A stretch of 64,000 bases of DNA, taken from positions 55,433 to 119,432 of the forward strand of contig JAHJTV010000011.1 of NCBI GenBank assembly GCA_018829445.1, in the 5' to 3' direction. Of this stretch, positions 27,285 through 37,057 are shown piece by piece. Numbering within the stretch: the first letter of the stretch is position 1; every line of letters begins with the position of its first letter. This DNA is from a bacterium (GTDB taxonomy: Bacteria; SAR324; XYD2-FULL-50-16). The notes beneath the pieces were generated by a model. The model did not search any database. It saw nothing but the letters and a program-made list of their open reading frames with translations, and was not told the origin of the DNA. The translations under genes and the position numbers were made by a program.

Positions 27285-27304
27285 TATCCCTTGAATAAGG
27301 GATA
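27285..27304. promoter_or_regulatory. Palindrome upstream of secreted-protein gene
   Basis: TATCCCTT-GAAT-AAGGGATA is a perfect 8-bp inverted repeat about 120 bases before the gene at 27425. It could be an operator or a short transcript hairpin. No other signal stands out in 27104-27424. Confidence 0.3.
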
Positions 27305-27424
27305 ACAAAGATTGTAATTTGGATTTAACGTTTTATGCCAAAATGGTATTTTTATTCCCATTTCCAGGTTTGACCGGTAAATGAGCAGTTAACCCGGAAA
27401 ACAACTTTGTAGAAGGAGTAAACA

Positions 27425-27781
27425 ATGCAATTATGTCTCGAGCTTAAATATCTGAATTTGTTTCTCATTGCGCTACTGCTTGCATTTTTGACGTCTGAGA
27501 AGGCTTTTGCGGATGAGAGTTTTAACAGTCCTTCCGGCAATAGTAGCTGCGTTATTGGAGTTCTGGTTACTCACAATAAAACAGTCTTAATAAAAAGTAG
27601 TGATGCGGGGCCGGTATTTTCAATTCAATCTAATGAAGGGAAGACTCTGGCTGTCGACCTCACAATAAAAGAGTTAATCGTGAGATATCCTGATTTGAAC
27701 CAAACACTTACAAAAGGGTTCGCAGGAGATGACGCCAGATTATATTTGCCATCGTCTCCGATGGAATCATCACGATTTTAA
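27425..27781 (+). CDS. Small exported protein of unknown function
   Basis: This encodes 118 residues. GAAGGAG lies shortly before the ATG. A signal peptide spans about residues 1-29 (LFLIALLLAFLTSEKAFA, cleavage after AFA). The mature part is about 89 residues and has one Cys and a strand-rich pattern (VIGVLVTHNKTVLIKSSDAG, KTLAVDLTIKELIVRYPDL). I recognise no domain. It is followed 36 bases later by the YheT-type hydrolase gene. Confidence 0.65.
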   Translation: MQLCLELKYLNLFLIALLLAFLTSEKAFADESFNSPSGNSSCVIGVLVTHNKTVLIKSSDAGPVFSIQSNEGKTLAVDLTIKELIVRYPDLNQTLTKGFAGDDARLYLPSSPMESSRF

Positions 27782-27817
27782 GATCTAATCATCTGAATAT
27801 CACTGATTCAAGTGCAG

Positions 27818-28858
27818 ATGATCAAATCCAATGCAAACCAAATGTCTGAAGCCATTAGATTTGCCCCGTGCTGGTGGGGCAGAAACCCCCATGTCCAAAC
27901 CCTGCTTCCTACTATCAACAGACGAAATAATTCCATATCAATTATTAAACAGCGATTAGAAACCGATGATGGAGATTTTTTGGATCTGGCCTGGACAGCC
28001 GTACCTAGCCAGGCAATTGGAACACCGATTATTATAGCTTTCCACGGTCTTGAAGGGTCAATAGAATCACCTTATATAAAAGGGCTTTTCCATTCAATAA
28101 GGGATCATCATTGGATTGGTGTATTAATGCATTTCAGGGGATGCAGTGGAGAGCCGAACCGGACGACAAGAAGATATCACTCCGGAGAGACCAATGATGC
28201 TGATTTTATAATACGCCTGATAAAAAACAGATATCCTCGGTCCCCTCTTTTTGCAGTTGGTTATTCATTGGGGGGAAATATGATCCTCAAATATCTGGGG
28301 GAGCAGGGCAATGAATGCCTGTTAGATGCAGCTATTGCTGTGTCAGTTCCCTTTAAATTGGATAAATGTGCAGAAAAATTGGAAAAGGGGTTTTCCAGGG
28401 TTTATCTCAGGCATTTGACCACGCAATTAATTGAAAGTACGTTGGTAAAAATGAAATTGATGGATTTTTCGCATCAGTTATCTAAAACAGAAAAAGAGAT
28501 TAAGAAGCTGAAGACCTTCAAGGAGTTTGATAACTTCGTTACGGCTCCACTTCATGGGTTTCTAAATGCCGAGGATTATTACAAAAAGTGCAGCAGCAGG
28601 CAGTTTCTAAAGAAGATCCAAATACCAACCCTGATTCTACAGGCAGAAGATGACCCCTTCATATCCAATGATGCCATCCCCGCATCGGAAGAATTGTCAG
28701 ATCAGATAGAATTTGAATTAAGTAAAGGAGGTGGACATGTTGGTTTTATTTCCGGTGGTTCTCCTTGGAAACCGCAATTCTGGCTCGAAAGAAGAATCCC
28801 CGAATTTATCAGCAGTCAACTTGCTGTTGTTGATGAAAACATTGAGTATCTTGGATAG
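27818..28858 (+). CDS. YheT-type alpha/beta-fold hydrolase
   Basis: This encodes 346 residues from the ATG at 27818; GTG at 27812 and ATG at 27842 are alternatives, none with a clear ribosome binding site. The N-terminal FAPCWWGRNPHVQTLLPT and the LMHFRGCSGEPNR loop are typical of YheT/ABHD1-3. The triad is visible: nucleophile Ser in VGYSLGGNMILKYLG, Asp in LQAEDDPFI, and His in GGGHVGFISGG. These are carboxylesterase-like hydrolases of uncertain physiological substrate, possibly lipids. Confidence 0.88.
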   Translation: MIKSNANQMSEAIRFAPCWWGRNPHVQTLLPTINRRNNSISIIKQRLETDDGDFLDLAWTAVPSQAIGTPIIIAFHGLEGSIESPYIKGLFHSIRDHHWIGVLMHFRGCSGEPNRTTRRYHSGETNDADFIIRLIKNRYPRSPLFAVGYSLGGNMILKYLGEQGNECLLDAAIAVSVPFKLDKCAEKLEKGFSRVYLRHLTTQLIESTLVKMKLMDFSHQLSKTEKEIKKLKTFKEFDNFVTAPLHGFLNAEDYYKKCSSRQFLKKIQIPTLILQAEDDPFISNDAIPASEELSDQIEFELSKGGGHVGFISGGSPWKPQFWLERRIPEFISSQLAVVDENIEYLG

Positions 28859-28923
28859 GAAAAATCACAAATGATTTCCCCGAATAGTTAAAATGGCTCA
28901 AAGGTACGGTTCAAAAAAAACTG

Positions 28924-30978
28924 CTACAGTGATTTTAAAAGATTGATTTTACCTATCTCTCCCAGGATAAGGATCGCATTACCCTCCTGAAAAAGATAAT
29001 CGGGATGCGGCATCGAAACATTGGATGATTGTTTTTTCCCCTTTTCTTTGATTAGAACAATATCAACCCCAAACCGCGCCCTAACCTGCAGCTCTTTCAA
29101 AGACTTTCCGATAAATGGTCGGGGAACGCTGATTTCTGCCAGTGAATATCCCTCCATAAAATGTACTGTGCTGTCAGTCTGTGATGAAGATATTTGACTG
29201 GCAAAAGAGGTAGCTAGATCCCTTCGTTTTATCTCTTTATTATAAATAGCAAAAATATCACGTCGCCATATCATCCCCTTTAGCTGGTTGCTATTTGAGG
29301 CGTCAACAACCGGAATTCCTTCCAAACCGCTTTGATCCAACTTTTCCAATACAGTTTGACAATTATCCTGGGGAAAAGCAGTCACCAGGTTTTTTTCAGC
29401 AACATCTCCGGCAATCATAACATCAGCCAGAAGATCCTTTTCAAATAAAAACTCTCGGATGGTTGCCAGTGATACTATTCCAACTAACTCTTTTTGAGCA
29501 GTCAATACAGGCAGATAGGGCTCTTTGGACGTCAACAGCCGGTTAATCATTTCGCTGAAGGAGAGATTCTCAGGGATGGAATTATCTATTTTTGTGAAGA
29601 CATCCTTCACAAAAATAGATTTCATAATGTCTATTTCGGATCCATGACTGATATGAATATTTCGTCTCATGAGGTTCAAGGTATACACCGATTCCCTGGA
29701 AAGTTTGGAGGAAATAGCAGTACTAAAAATACAGGTGATCATCAAAGGCAGGATAATAGTATAATTGTTCGTCAACTCGAATATCATAATGATGGCAGTA
29801 ATGGGGGCATGGGTAACGGCAGAAACAAAACCTCCCATGGCAACCAGGGCATAAGCACCGGGGGCTGCAGTGATCGTTGGGAAAAATCTGTGGATTATAC
29901 CTCCATAAAAGACCCCCGTCATTGCCCCCAAAAATAAAGAAGGTGCAAATATCCCACCCGAAGCACCTGATCCGACAGTTATCGATGTTGATACAATTTT
30001 GACCAGTACCAGCATAAGTGCAAGAGTACCGATCGTTTCCCCATGTAAAGCGTTGTTTATCGATTCATATCCAACTCCCATGATATCCGGGAAAAAAATG
30101 GCGATTATTCCAACTAATGCTCCCCCTAGTGCAGGTTTAAGATATACCGGAATCTTGATTCTATCTTCAAACAAATCCTCAACGAGATAGATGGATTTGA
30201 TAAATATAAATCCAATAACAGCTAGAAGCAATGCCATAAACAAGTAAAACCACATTTCATGGTAACTTACAAGTTGATAGCCAGGTAAACTGAATTCGGC
30301 GAAGTTTCCCTTAAAACCATGTGATACAACTGTGGCCATGACTGAAGAGATCACAATGGGCGAGAACTGCGCAAATGCAAAATCCTGAAGAATGATTTCT
30401 ACGGCGAATAAGGCCCCGGCAACGGGAGCGTTAAATGCGGCAGCTATTCCGGCGGCAGCACCGCAGCCTACAAAAGTCTTTGTCCGCTGGGCTGAAACAT
30501 TTAAGAACTGTCCTATGGTTGAACCAATGCTGGCCCCGATCTGTACAATTGGTCCTTCACGCCCTACTGATCCACCAGTTCCTATTGTGATAGCAGTGGT
30601 AATTGCTTTCACAATTGCTACTCTTGGTCTGATATATCCACCACGAATAAGCACTGATTGCATGACTTCAGGAACACCGGATCGTTTAGCTTCTTTGGAA
30701 AACAAATGAATAATCGGTCCTACAATTGCTCCTCCTATTAAGGGGACCAAAATTTTCCAATACCAGGGAGCGTTTTTGATGTTTTCCAGAATGGTTCCAT
30801 TACCGGGAAATGAAAAGTCCGCTATCTCCTTAATCATCACTCGAATAAGAATTGTGCCGAATCCAGCCAATGCACCAATCAGCAGAGCTGCAATGATGAC
30901 GAAAAGATTTTCGGTCAACTTGACCCGATCCAGGCACTTTTCAAAAGTGGTTTTTGAGAAAGGAAGTTTTAATTTCAT
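28924..30978 (-). CDS. ClC chloride channel/antiporter with CBS and RCK_C domains
   Basis: This encodes 684 residues. The ClC transmembrane core (about 20-440) carries RSGVPEVMQSV, the gating-glutamate motif GGSVGREGPIVQIG near 141 and GSGASGGIFAPSLF. A pair of CBS domains (about 455-575) and a C-terminal RCK_C (TrkA-C) domain (about 615-684, SVPRPFIGKSLKELQVRARFG) follow. The combination suggests gating by a nucleotide or other small ligand. It starts six bases after the DHS-like gene and is co-transcribed with it. Confidence 0.92.
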   Translation of the reverse strand: MKLKLPFSKTTFEKCLDRVKLTENLFVIIAALLIGALAGFGTILIRVMIKEIADFSFPGNGTILENIKNAPWYWKILVPLIGGAIVGPIIHLFSKEAKRSGVPEVMQSVLIRGGYIRPRVAIVKAITTAITIGTGGSVGREGPIVQIGASIGSTIGQFLNVSAQRTKTFVGCGAAAGIAAAFNAPVAGALFAVEIILQDFAFAQFSPIVISSVMATVVSHGFKGNFAEFSLPGYQLVSYHEMWFYLFMALLLAVIGFIFIKSIYLVEDLFEDRIKIPVYLKPALGGALVGIIAIFFPDIMGVGYESINNALHGETIGTLALMLVLVKIVSTSITVGSGASGGIFAPSLFLGAMTGVFYGGIIHRFFPTITAAPGAYALVAMGGFVSAVTHAPITAIIMIFELTNNYTIILPLMITCIFSTAISSKLSRESVYTLNLMRRNIHISHGSEIDIMKSIFVKDVFTKIDNSIPENLSFSEMINRLLTSKEPYLPVLTAQKELVGIVSLATIREFLFEKDLLADVMIAGDVAEKNLVTAFPQDNCQTVLEKLDQSGLEGIPVVDASNSNQLKGMIWRRDIFAIYNKEIKRRDLATSFASQISSSQTDSTVHFMEGYSLAEISVPRPFIGKSLKELQVRARFGVDIVLIKEKGKKQSSNVSMPHPDYLFQEGNAILILGEIGKINLLKSL

Positions 30979-30984
30979 GCTCTT

Positions 30985-31884
30985 CTATTCAGTATCCGCC
31001 CTGCCAAGTACCAGTCGATGTAATGTTGGGACGGTTTTGTTATGGTTCCCCCGAATGTCATATGTTTTGCATTCAAGTCGTTTTGGCCATTCCAGCAATC
31101 GCGTTCTCGGACGATACATGTCAAGAAAATCAAAATTGGCGGTTGTAAACCTTCTCACATCATACTTCAAATTTCTGGCAATCGTCAAAGCTTTCAGAAA
31201 AACCTCGGGTAGGTTAACCGCTGATCCAATATTGAGCAAAACCCCATCTGTCAGCTGGCTGACTGTTTCAGTCAACACCTTAAAGTCAAGGAAGGAAGCT
31301 CCACCTAGTATTGCACCATCACAGGTTGGATGCTGATGAATGATATCACCTCCGATTGCCACATGAACTGTCAGGGGTATTTTCAATCGGTAGGCCTGGT
31401 ACAAAATACTATTGTCCTTAAAGGGAAGCGCAAGCTGTCCTATTTTTTCTCCTACCGAAATCCCATATCCTTTCCCCTGCTTATATCCTGCAGATATAGC
31501 TTCATTAATGTAACGCCCGGTTTCGTCCACCATTCCAAACGTTCCATCTTCCAGCCCCCGTTCTACATCTTCTGATGTTTCCCCAATCAGGGCCACTTCA
31601 AAGTCATGAATGGATACAGCTCCGTTTACAGCAATATGATTGATGTATCCCCTTTTCATCAAATCGATCAAAATATCAGAACATCCCACCTTAATCACGG
31701 CTCCTCCGAGCATGATCATATTTTTTCGATTCCTGGAGTTTGCTCTAATCATATCATCAGCAATCAGAGACAAACTCGCATTATCGATTTTTGTTTCATG
31801 ATCTAAAGGAATCATATCAGAAATCTTGAACTTATTTTGTCGATCTCTAATTGAATACGTTTTAATTTTTGAAAAATCCAGCAT
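30985..31884 (-). CDS. Conserved protein resembling deoxyhypusine synthase fold
   Basis: This encodes 299 residues, with AGGAG upstream of the ATG. Recognisable blocks are MIMLGGAVIKVGCSDILIDL, HIAVNGAVSIHDFEVALIGE, TSEDVERGLEDGTFGMVDET, TVHVAIGGDIIHQHPTCDGA and LNIGSAVNLPEVFLKAL. I associate this pattern with a conserved bacterial family distantly like deoxyhypusine synthase (Rossmann-type, NAD-binding). It lacks an obvious DHS active-site lysine region, so true deoxyhypusine synthesis is unlikely. It is the upstream partner of the ClC gene. The function is unknown. Confidence 0.6.
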   Translation of the reverse strand: MLDFSKIKTYSIRDRQNKFKISDMIPLDHETKIDNASLSLIADDMIRANSRNRKNMIMLGGAVIKVGCSDILIDLMKRGYINHIAVNGAVSIHDFEVALIGETSEDVERGLEDGTFGMVDETGRYINEAISAGYKQGKGYGISVGEKIGQLALPFKDNSILYQAYRLKIPLTVHVAIGGDIIHQHPTCDGAILGGASFLDFKVLTETVSQLTDGVLLNIGSAVNLPEVFLKALTIARNLKYDVRRFTTANFDFLDMYRPRTRLLEWPKRLECKTYDIRGNHNKTVPTLHRLVLGRADTE

Positions 31885-31934
31885 TCTTAGCTCCTGTAAA
31901 GAGGGAAAAAATCAGTCCTACCTATAATTTGTAA

Positions 31935-32897
31935 CTAAAACTCAAGTTTTGATTCCAGTGTCATCAAAAGATTTCTTATTTTTTCATCTTTGGAGAGTTT
32001 AACCTTCATCCTTTCAATGGCGCTGCTTACGGTGCTATAACTACTGATATCAAACATACTACCGATCTCGTTCAATGTGTGCCCGGTTTGCTTTCTTATC
32101 AGATACATAGTGATATCTCGAGGGACATTGATCGCTCCTCTCTGATGCTTAGTCAATTCCTTGTCGTCAATATTATAAAACTGGCAAACCTGATCCATGA
32201 TCGCCTCTGCTTTCAACATCAACTCTTTTGCATCAGGTTTTTCAGGATATGCTGAGTCTCCTAAATGATTCCTTCTGATTTGATTTACGAATCCATATGA
32301 ACCCAGGATTGAAAGCACATTCTTCTTGCCGAAGAACTCGTAGATATCCTCTGACGCATCCTTTTTTAGTAAACTGGCATCGATCTTTCTCTTGCCCTTT
32401 TCCCCTCCGTTTTTCTGAATGATGAGATCTCTGTTTAACCATTCATTCTCGTTTTTATCCGATAAATAGTCATTAAAGCTGCTCCATTTATAAAACTCCG
32501 GCTTTTTAACCAGTCCGGCTTTGACCGGGTCAAAACAGATGTAGCGTAATAACTCCAGCAAATAGTGCTCTTCTCCAATTAAGATAGATTTAAACCTTCC
32601 CCTGAATAATTGTCCATCCATCCCGTGACGTCGATTAAATCTTTGGGTATATACTCCGTTTATATGTCTCATACAACGTGAAATGTTGGCATCAGGTGTC
32701 TGGACTAATAGGTGATAATAATTTGGCATTAAACAATAGGCACAGATATTCACTTTCCATAGTTCAACCGCTTCTTTTAGCACTTTCAAAAATGATTGAT
32801 AATCCTCTTTGTCCAAAAATATCTCTTCCTGACGTCTTCCACGGTTCATTACATGATACCAGGCATCTTTATATTCAATCCTTAAAGGTCTGCTCAT
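31935..32897 (-). CDS. REP-associated tyrosine transposase (RAYT) with DnaA-like C-terminus
   Basis: This encodes 320 residues. The Y1 transposase domain (about 1-180) begins MSRPLRIEYKDAWYHVMNRG, and the nucleophile Tyr is in LLRYICFDPVKAGLV. The HUH motif reads CLMPNYYHLLVQ, that is, Tyr replaces the first His of the usual NHxH. The C-terminal domain (about 255-315) resembles DnaA domain IV (DITMYLIRKQTGHTLNEIG, ISSYSTVSSAIERM). It is a stand-alone, housekeeping-like transposase likely to act on short palindromic repeats. A catalytic defect is possible because of the missing His. Confidence 0.88.
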   Translation of the reverse strand: MSRPLRIEYKDAWYHVMNRGRRQEEIFLDKEDYQSFLKVLKEAVELWKVNICAYCLMPNYYHLLVQTPDANISRCMRHINGVYTQRFNRRHGMDGQLFRGRFKSILIGEEHYLLELLRYICFDPVKAGLVKKPEFYKWSSFNDYLSDKNENEWLNRDLIIQKNGGEKGKRKIDASLLKKDASEDIYEFFGKKNVLSILGSYGFVNQIRRNHLGDSAYPEKPDAKELMLKAEAIMDQVCQFYNIDDKELTKHQRGAINVPRDITMYLIRKQTGHTLNEIGSMFDISSYSTVSSAIERMKVKLSKDEKIRNLLMTLESKLEF

Positions 32898-32968
32898 AAT
32901 AGTCCGTTTTTCTGAAGGTTAAAAATAACTACCCGCTTTTTTGCAGGATAGCTTTTGAATATAATTGA

Positions 32969-32986
32969 GTCAACAGCAGACTTGAC
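32969..32986. repeat. Small hairpin upstream of the RAYT gene
   Basis: GTCAA-CAGCAGAC-TTGAC is a 5-bp stem with an 8-base loop followed by CCCTTTG, lying 71 bases upstream of the RAYT start. RAYT genes are often flanked by their cognate palindromes, so this is a candidate REP-like recognition site. I recall similar sequence next to related transposases, but have not verified it. Confidence 0.35.
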
Positions 32987-33128
32987 CCCTTTGCCTTGAC
33001 GCAGAACTACCAGTCCCTATATTATTATTCCACCGTTTATATTAACATGTGCCCGATCCAGGCGAGTTTTCATCTGATCGAGCCCCGATGAGTTTATCCT
33101 CAATGCATTTAAAATTGAGATGGGAATA

Positions 33129-34214
33129 ATGGAAAAATTAAAAGTTGGCGTTATTGGCGCAACAGGAATGGTGGGGCAGAATTATATCAGACTGCTTGAT
33201 AATCATCCATGGTTTGAGGTTGTTTATGTAGCAGCATCTTCTCGATCGGCTGGAAAAACCTATACCGAGTCTGTTGAAGGTCGCTGGTTGATGGAATCCG
33301 GGATACCTGTTGGCGTAAGGGATCTGATGGTGGAGGAGGCTGGAAATATTAAGGCAGTGGCAGAAAAGTGTGATTTTATCTTTTCCGCCGTGGAGATCGA
33401 CAAACAGTCCGTAAAAAATTTAGAGGATCAGTACGCTATCGCTGGGATTCCGGTTGTTTCAAACAATTCGGCCCATCGGCATACCAAAGATGTTCCCATG
33501 TTGATACCCGAGATAAACCATCAGCACATCGAAATCATCCAGGCGCAAAAAAGACGGTACAAAACCGACAAGGGATTTATTGTTGTTAAACCCAATTGCA
33601 GTTTGCAAAGTTACATGACTCCGGTCTACGCTTTGATTGCAGCCGGGTATCCAATCAAGGAGATGATTATCAGTACCTTACAAGCGGTATCGGGTGCCGG
33701 GTATCCGGGGGTTTCTTCGATGAACATGATTGACAATGTTGTTCCCTATATTGGTGGGGAAGAGGAAAAGTCAGAGATCGAACCGTTAAAAATTCTGGGT
33801 AGGATTAAAAATGGGGAGTTTAAAAACTATGAAGGAATTGCGATCTCTGCAAATTGCAACCGTGTCCCGGTTATCGATGGCCATGTAGCTTGCGTTAATT
33901 TAAGATTTGCTGAATCAAGACCTGGAATTGACGAGATCAAAGAGATCTGGAGTTCTTTCTCCTCACTGCCACAGGAGCTGAAATTGCCTTTTGCACCGAA
34001 TAAACCCATTATTTACATGGAAGAGGCAGATCGACCACAACCCAGAAAGGACAGAAATCTCGATAAAGCCATGGCGGTTTCCGTGGGAAGACTAAGAGAC
34101 TGCAACGTGTTTGACTGCAGATTTGTCGGGCTTTCTCACAATACAGTGAGGGGAGCCGCGGGCGGAGGAATCTTGAATGCGGAACTCTTAAAGGCAAAGG
34201 GATATTTCGGTTAG
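33129..34214 (+). CDS. asd: Aspartate-semialdehyde dehydrogenase, archaeal/fungal type
   Basis: This encodes 361 residues (start 33129; an in-frame ATG at 33120 adds three residues). The NADP-binding start KVGVIGATGMVGQNYIRLL is clear, the catalytic Cys157 lies in VKPNCSLQSY, and NRVPVIDGHVACVNLRF carries the substrate-binding/His region. GLSHNTVRGAAGGGILNAEL closes the protein. It reduces aspartyl phosphate to aspartate semialdehyde on the way to lysine, threonine and methionine. The sequence belongs to the archaeal/fungal clade rather than the E. coli Asd clade. Confidence 0.92.
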   Translation: MEKLKVGVIGATGMVGQNYIRLLDNHPWFEVVYVAASSRSAGKTYTESVEGRWLMESGIPVGVRDLMVEEAGNIKAVAEKCDFIFSAVEIDKQSVKNLEDQYAIAGIPVVSNNSAHRHTKDVPMLIPEINHQHIEIIQAQKRRYKTDKGFIVVKPNCSLQSYMTPVYALIAAGYPIKEMIISTLQAVSGAGYPGVSSMNMIDNVVPYIGGEEEKSEIEPLKILGRIKNGEFKNYEGIAISANCNRVPVIDGHVACVNLRFAESRPGIDEIKEIWSSFSSLPQELKLPFAPNKPIIYMEEADRPQPRKDRNLDKAMAVSVGRLRDCNVFDCRFVGLSHNTVRGAAGGGILNAELLKAKGYFG

Positions 34215-34270
34215 AAGCGTTTTGATGGGACTTTGACCGGAAAAGGGTGATAAGATTTCCATAAAAGACA

Positions 34271-34305
34271 AAGGGGATACTTGCTGCCACAAGTATCCCC
34301 TTTTT
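34271..34305. terminator. Bidirectional intrinsic terminator
   Basis: AAGGGGATACTTG pairs perfectly with CAAGTATCCCCTT (13-bp stem, 6-base loop) and runs directly into TTT after asd. On the minus strand the stem is also followed by T-rich sequence, downstream of the cold-shock gene. It is the best-formed terminator in the window. Confidence 0.9.
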
Positions 34306-34341
34306 ATTACTCTCCTTTTGTTTGGCCCAGCTTTACCTGTT

Positions 34342-34557
34342 CTACCCAGCTGCTACAGCTTTGCATTGGACTCTCACTGCCTGAAGGCCTTTATCACTCT
34401 CTTCAATCTCGAAAGAGACCTCTGCAGAATTTTCAAGGGTTTTAAAACCATTTCCTTCAATTGCTGTGTAATGCACAAACACATCACCGTGTCCAGCCGA
34501 CTCGATAAAACCATAGCCTTTTTTGGCATTAAACCATTTAACCCGACCTTCGGCCAT
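34342..34557 (-). CDS. Cold-shock domain protein (CspA family)
   Basis: This 71-residue single OB-fold cold-shock protein has RNP1 as KKGYGFIES (about 12-20) and RNP2 as DVFVHYTAI (about 25-33). AGGAG precedes the ATG at normal spacing. It binds single-stranded RNA and DNA as an RNA chaperone. The gene is monocistronic between the terminator at 34271 and the upstream gap; a leader of about 160 bases is possible if the weak promoter at 34726-34754 is used. Confidence 0.95.
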   Translation of the reverse strand: MAEGRVKWFNAKKGYGFIESAGHGDVFVHYTAIEGNGFKTLENSAEVSFEIEESDKGLQAVRVQCKAVAAG

Positions 34558-35151
34558 CTTGTCTTACTCCTGATAATTTAAAAATCGTGTAGGAATGTTG
34601 CTTTGAAATCCTGTATCAAACCTCTTCTGCTCTAAGCGATCGGTCGATCTTACAAATGGTTTCAAAAAACCAGCCCCACCTGCCCAAAAATTACCGAAGA
34701 TTATTGCTGCTCCGGAAGAAAGCTATTCTTACAAACTTATTAAATAAAATGCAAGACTAATTTCCTGTGATTTAAATATTTTTGAACCGATTTTTTATTA
34801 ATATTAGGAACTATAGGTGTTCCAGGTACGGCAATAGTAGCCTCTACTCTTTGCCAAACAAACGATCCTAGAAAAGCAATTTCCATACCGTGCTCAAATT
34901 ACAGTCTTGATCTTTCTGCTTCTTTGTTATCTCCTTTTCCAACGTCTAATAATTCCTGATCGGTTTTGGGATATAAAGCTGAAACTACGCGGCCCTTATA
35001 TAACTAACAGGCTGTAAATACTAAATAACCTTAACGCTGTTATACACTTTACATATGTCACTTACAACTGCTCTGCCAGGCAGGTATCTTATGTTATATT
35101 TTAAGAAGCAATCTGCAAATGAATGCAACTGCTTGCAGATTGCACTGGTTA
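34558..35151. other. Intergenic region upstream of the cold-shock gene
   Basis: About 600 bases without a coding frame. On the minus strand TTGCAT and TAAGAA at 17-base spacing (34754 down to 34726) are a weak promoter candidate for the cold-shock gene, which would give it a long leader of the kind known for cspA. No terminator for the FGGY gene stands out. Confidence 0.3.
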
Positions 35152-36711
35152 TCAGGCTCTTTTAGGGTATCCGGTTATCTGCTGAATTTCTTGATAGAGA
35201 GGCTTTAAGCGTTTATAAAGCTTCAAATAGACGTTGTTATATAATCCCTCGTATACCTTTCTGTTTTCGGCAATCGGTTCGAACTCTTTTCCAACCCTGG
35301 TCATCTCCTTAATGGCAATATCAAAATCAGAATAAAGCTTAAGGCCGACCGCAGCGTCGATTGCTGCACCCAACCCCGATGCTTCATAGACATGAGGCCG
35401 TGTAGCCGAAAGTCCGAAAATATCGGCAGTCAGTTGCATCGCTGCCTCACTTTGCGATCCCCCGCCAGCAACAATCAGTCGTTTGATTGGTACGCCGCTT
35501 CTTTTCTCTATACGCTCTTTTCCGTCTCTTAATCCATACGCTAAACCTTCTAAAATCGCTCGATAAATATGAGCCCGTGTATGAACATCTCCAAATCCGA
35601 TTATAGCACCCTTGGCTTCCGGCATTCTTAATCCCGGTGACCAGTATGGTTGCAACGTCAATCCCATTGAACCCGGAGGAACTTCATTAACCAGCGCATC
35701 AAACAGTTTTTCTGCTTCAATTCCCTGTTTATCAGCAATCACTTGTTCCCTGTGAGCGAACTGTTTCTTAAACCAGCTTACCATCCAATACCCTCGAAAG
35801 ATCATATATTCAGTACAATATGCATTGGGAACAGGAGCCGGATAGGGAGGAATGATCGGGATTGGTTCCAGATATTTTTTGCTGATGGTGTTAATGGTAG
35901 CAGTAGTGCCATAGCTCAAACAGCCGACATTCTGCTCCAAACAGCCGGCGCCCAGTATCTCGCAGGCTTTATCGGTGGCAGCAGCTACAACCGGCAATCC
36001 CTTGGGGATACCGGTTTCTTTGGCAGCTTTGGCCGTAATTTGACCTAAAACCTCACCTGGTGGTTTAATATCCACCATCATTTCCCTTGTCAAAGGTGAG
36101 ATTTTCCATTTCCAATCGCTATCTCGACACCATTGTAATCGTTTGTAATCAAAGGGAAGGTAACCAACCTGAGATCCCACCGAATCAACAAACTCGCCGG
36201 TCAGTCTGAAAATGTGATACCCTGAAAGAAGCATATACTTATGAGTCTTTTCCAGAATTTCAGGCTGATACCTTGCAATCCAGTTAGCTTCAGCTTCCGC
36301 TTGTATATAGCGAACAGTTCCATCCACTCTGGCTAACTTAAAGAGGGCTCCCATCATCCCGCCAATTGGCTTTATCTCTTCTGTTCTTCGCTGATCCAGC
36401 CAACTGATGACAGGTCTTAAAGGATTCCCATCTTTATCCAGATTAACAATACAACTCCTTTGAGTTGTAATGGACACTCCTGCAATCGAATCTTTGGAAA
36501 TGGATGTCTTCTGCCAGAGGGTTTGACAGGCTTCACATAATTTTTCCCAGAAATAGGTCGCATGCTGCTCCGCCCATCCAGGTTTTTCCGAGAAGTAGGG
36601 CTCAATGGGAATTTGAACTTTGGCTTGAAGATCACCCTTCAGATCAAACAATAAAGCACGAACACTCTGGGTTCCATTATCAATAGTGAGAATATGAGTA
36701 CGATCAGACAT
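35152..36711 (-). CDS. FGGY-family carbohydrate kinase
   Basis: This encodes 519 residues from [19 protein letters not shown]; the ORF extends upstream to 36759, but FGGY kinases begin here and no ribosome binding site favours either. Other blocks are [46 protein letters not shown] and [20 protein letters not shown]. The family phosphorylates glycerol, xylulose, gluconate and related sugars; the substrate is not resolved here. It is divergent from the TetR/flavoprotein/GlpD genes, so a role with glycerol or a related polyol is plausible. Confidence 0.88.
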   Translation of the reverse strand: MSDRTHILTIDNGTQSVRALLFDLKGDLQAKVQIPIEPYFSEKPGWAEQHATYFWEKLCEACQTLWQKTSISKDSIAGVSITTQRSCIVNLDKDGNPLRPVISWLDQRRTEEIKPIGGMMGALFKLARVDGTVRYIQAEAEANWIARYQPEILEKTHKYMLLSGYHIFRLTGEFVDSVGSQVGYLPFDYKRLQWCRDSDWKWKISPLTREMMVDIKPPGEVLGQITAKAAKETGIPKGLPVVAAATDKACEILGAGCLEQNVGCLSYGTTATINTISKKYLEPIPIIPPYPAPVPNAYCTEYMIFRGYWMVSWFKKQFAHREQVIADKQGIEAEKLFDALVNEVPPGSMGLTLQPYWSPGLRMPEAKGAIIGFGDVHTRAHIYRAILEGLAYGLRDGKERIEKRSGVPIKRLIVAGGGSQSEAAMQLTADIFGLSATRPHVYEASGLGAAIDAAVGLKLYSDFDIAIKEMTRVGKEFEPIAENRKVYEGLYNNVYLKLYKRLKPLYQEIQQITGYPKRA

Positions 36712-36995
36712 GGCAATGACAAATAAATAAGTTAAGAAATTTACTGATAAACCATCCAAAAAAGTTGTATCAGGCTCACTGATTCACCTCAGGTTAATCT
36801 CTGCAGGTTACAAAGCAACCTAATATATTAAAGAGACGATATGCAATTGCTTTCTTTGGCACTGTTTTTCTCAGTTTTGATTATTTTAACGCCTTAACCT
36901 CTGTTATTTAAAATTTTTATCATTTTTGTCTGTTCTTTAAATTGTCACTTTTTCTTGATAGCGCCGATAATTTTGAAAACATCTGAATAAACAAC

Positions 36996-37029
36996 TTGTC
37001 ATATTGTGAATGCCTGTCATAATATGAAT
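36996..37029 (+). promoter_or_regulatory. Promoter overlapped by a direct repeat (likely TetR operator)
   Basis: TTGTCA (36996-37001) and CATAAT (37018-37023) are separated by 16 bases, giving a usable sigma-70 promoter 29 bases before the TetR start. The near-identical words TGTCATATTGTGAAT (36997-37011) and TGTCATAATATGAAT (37015-37029) cover it as an 18-base-period direct repeat. Autoregulation by the downstream TetR protein is the simplest reading. Confidence 0.5.
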
Positions 37030-37057
37030 AAATGTATAACATAAATCAGGTGCAATT

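Noticed and set aside
29494..29937. Plus-strand 147-residue ORF
   Set aside because: It is antisense to the ClC membrane core and has no start signal or motif of its own.
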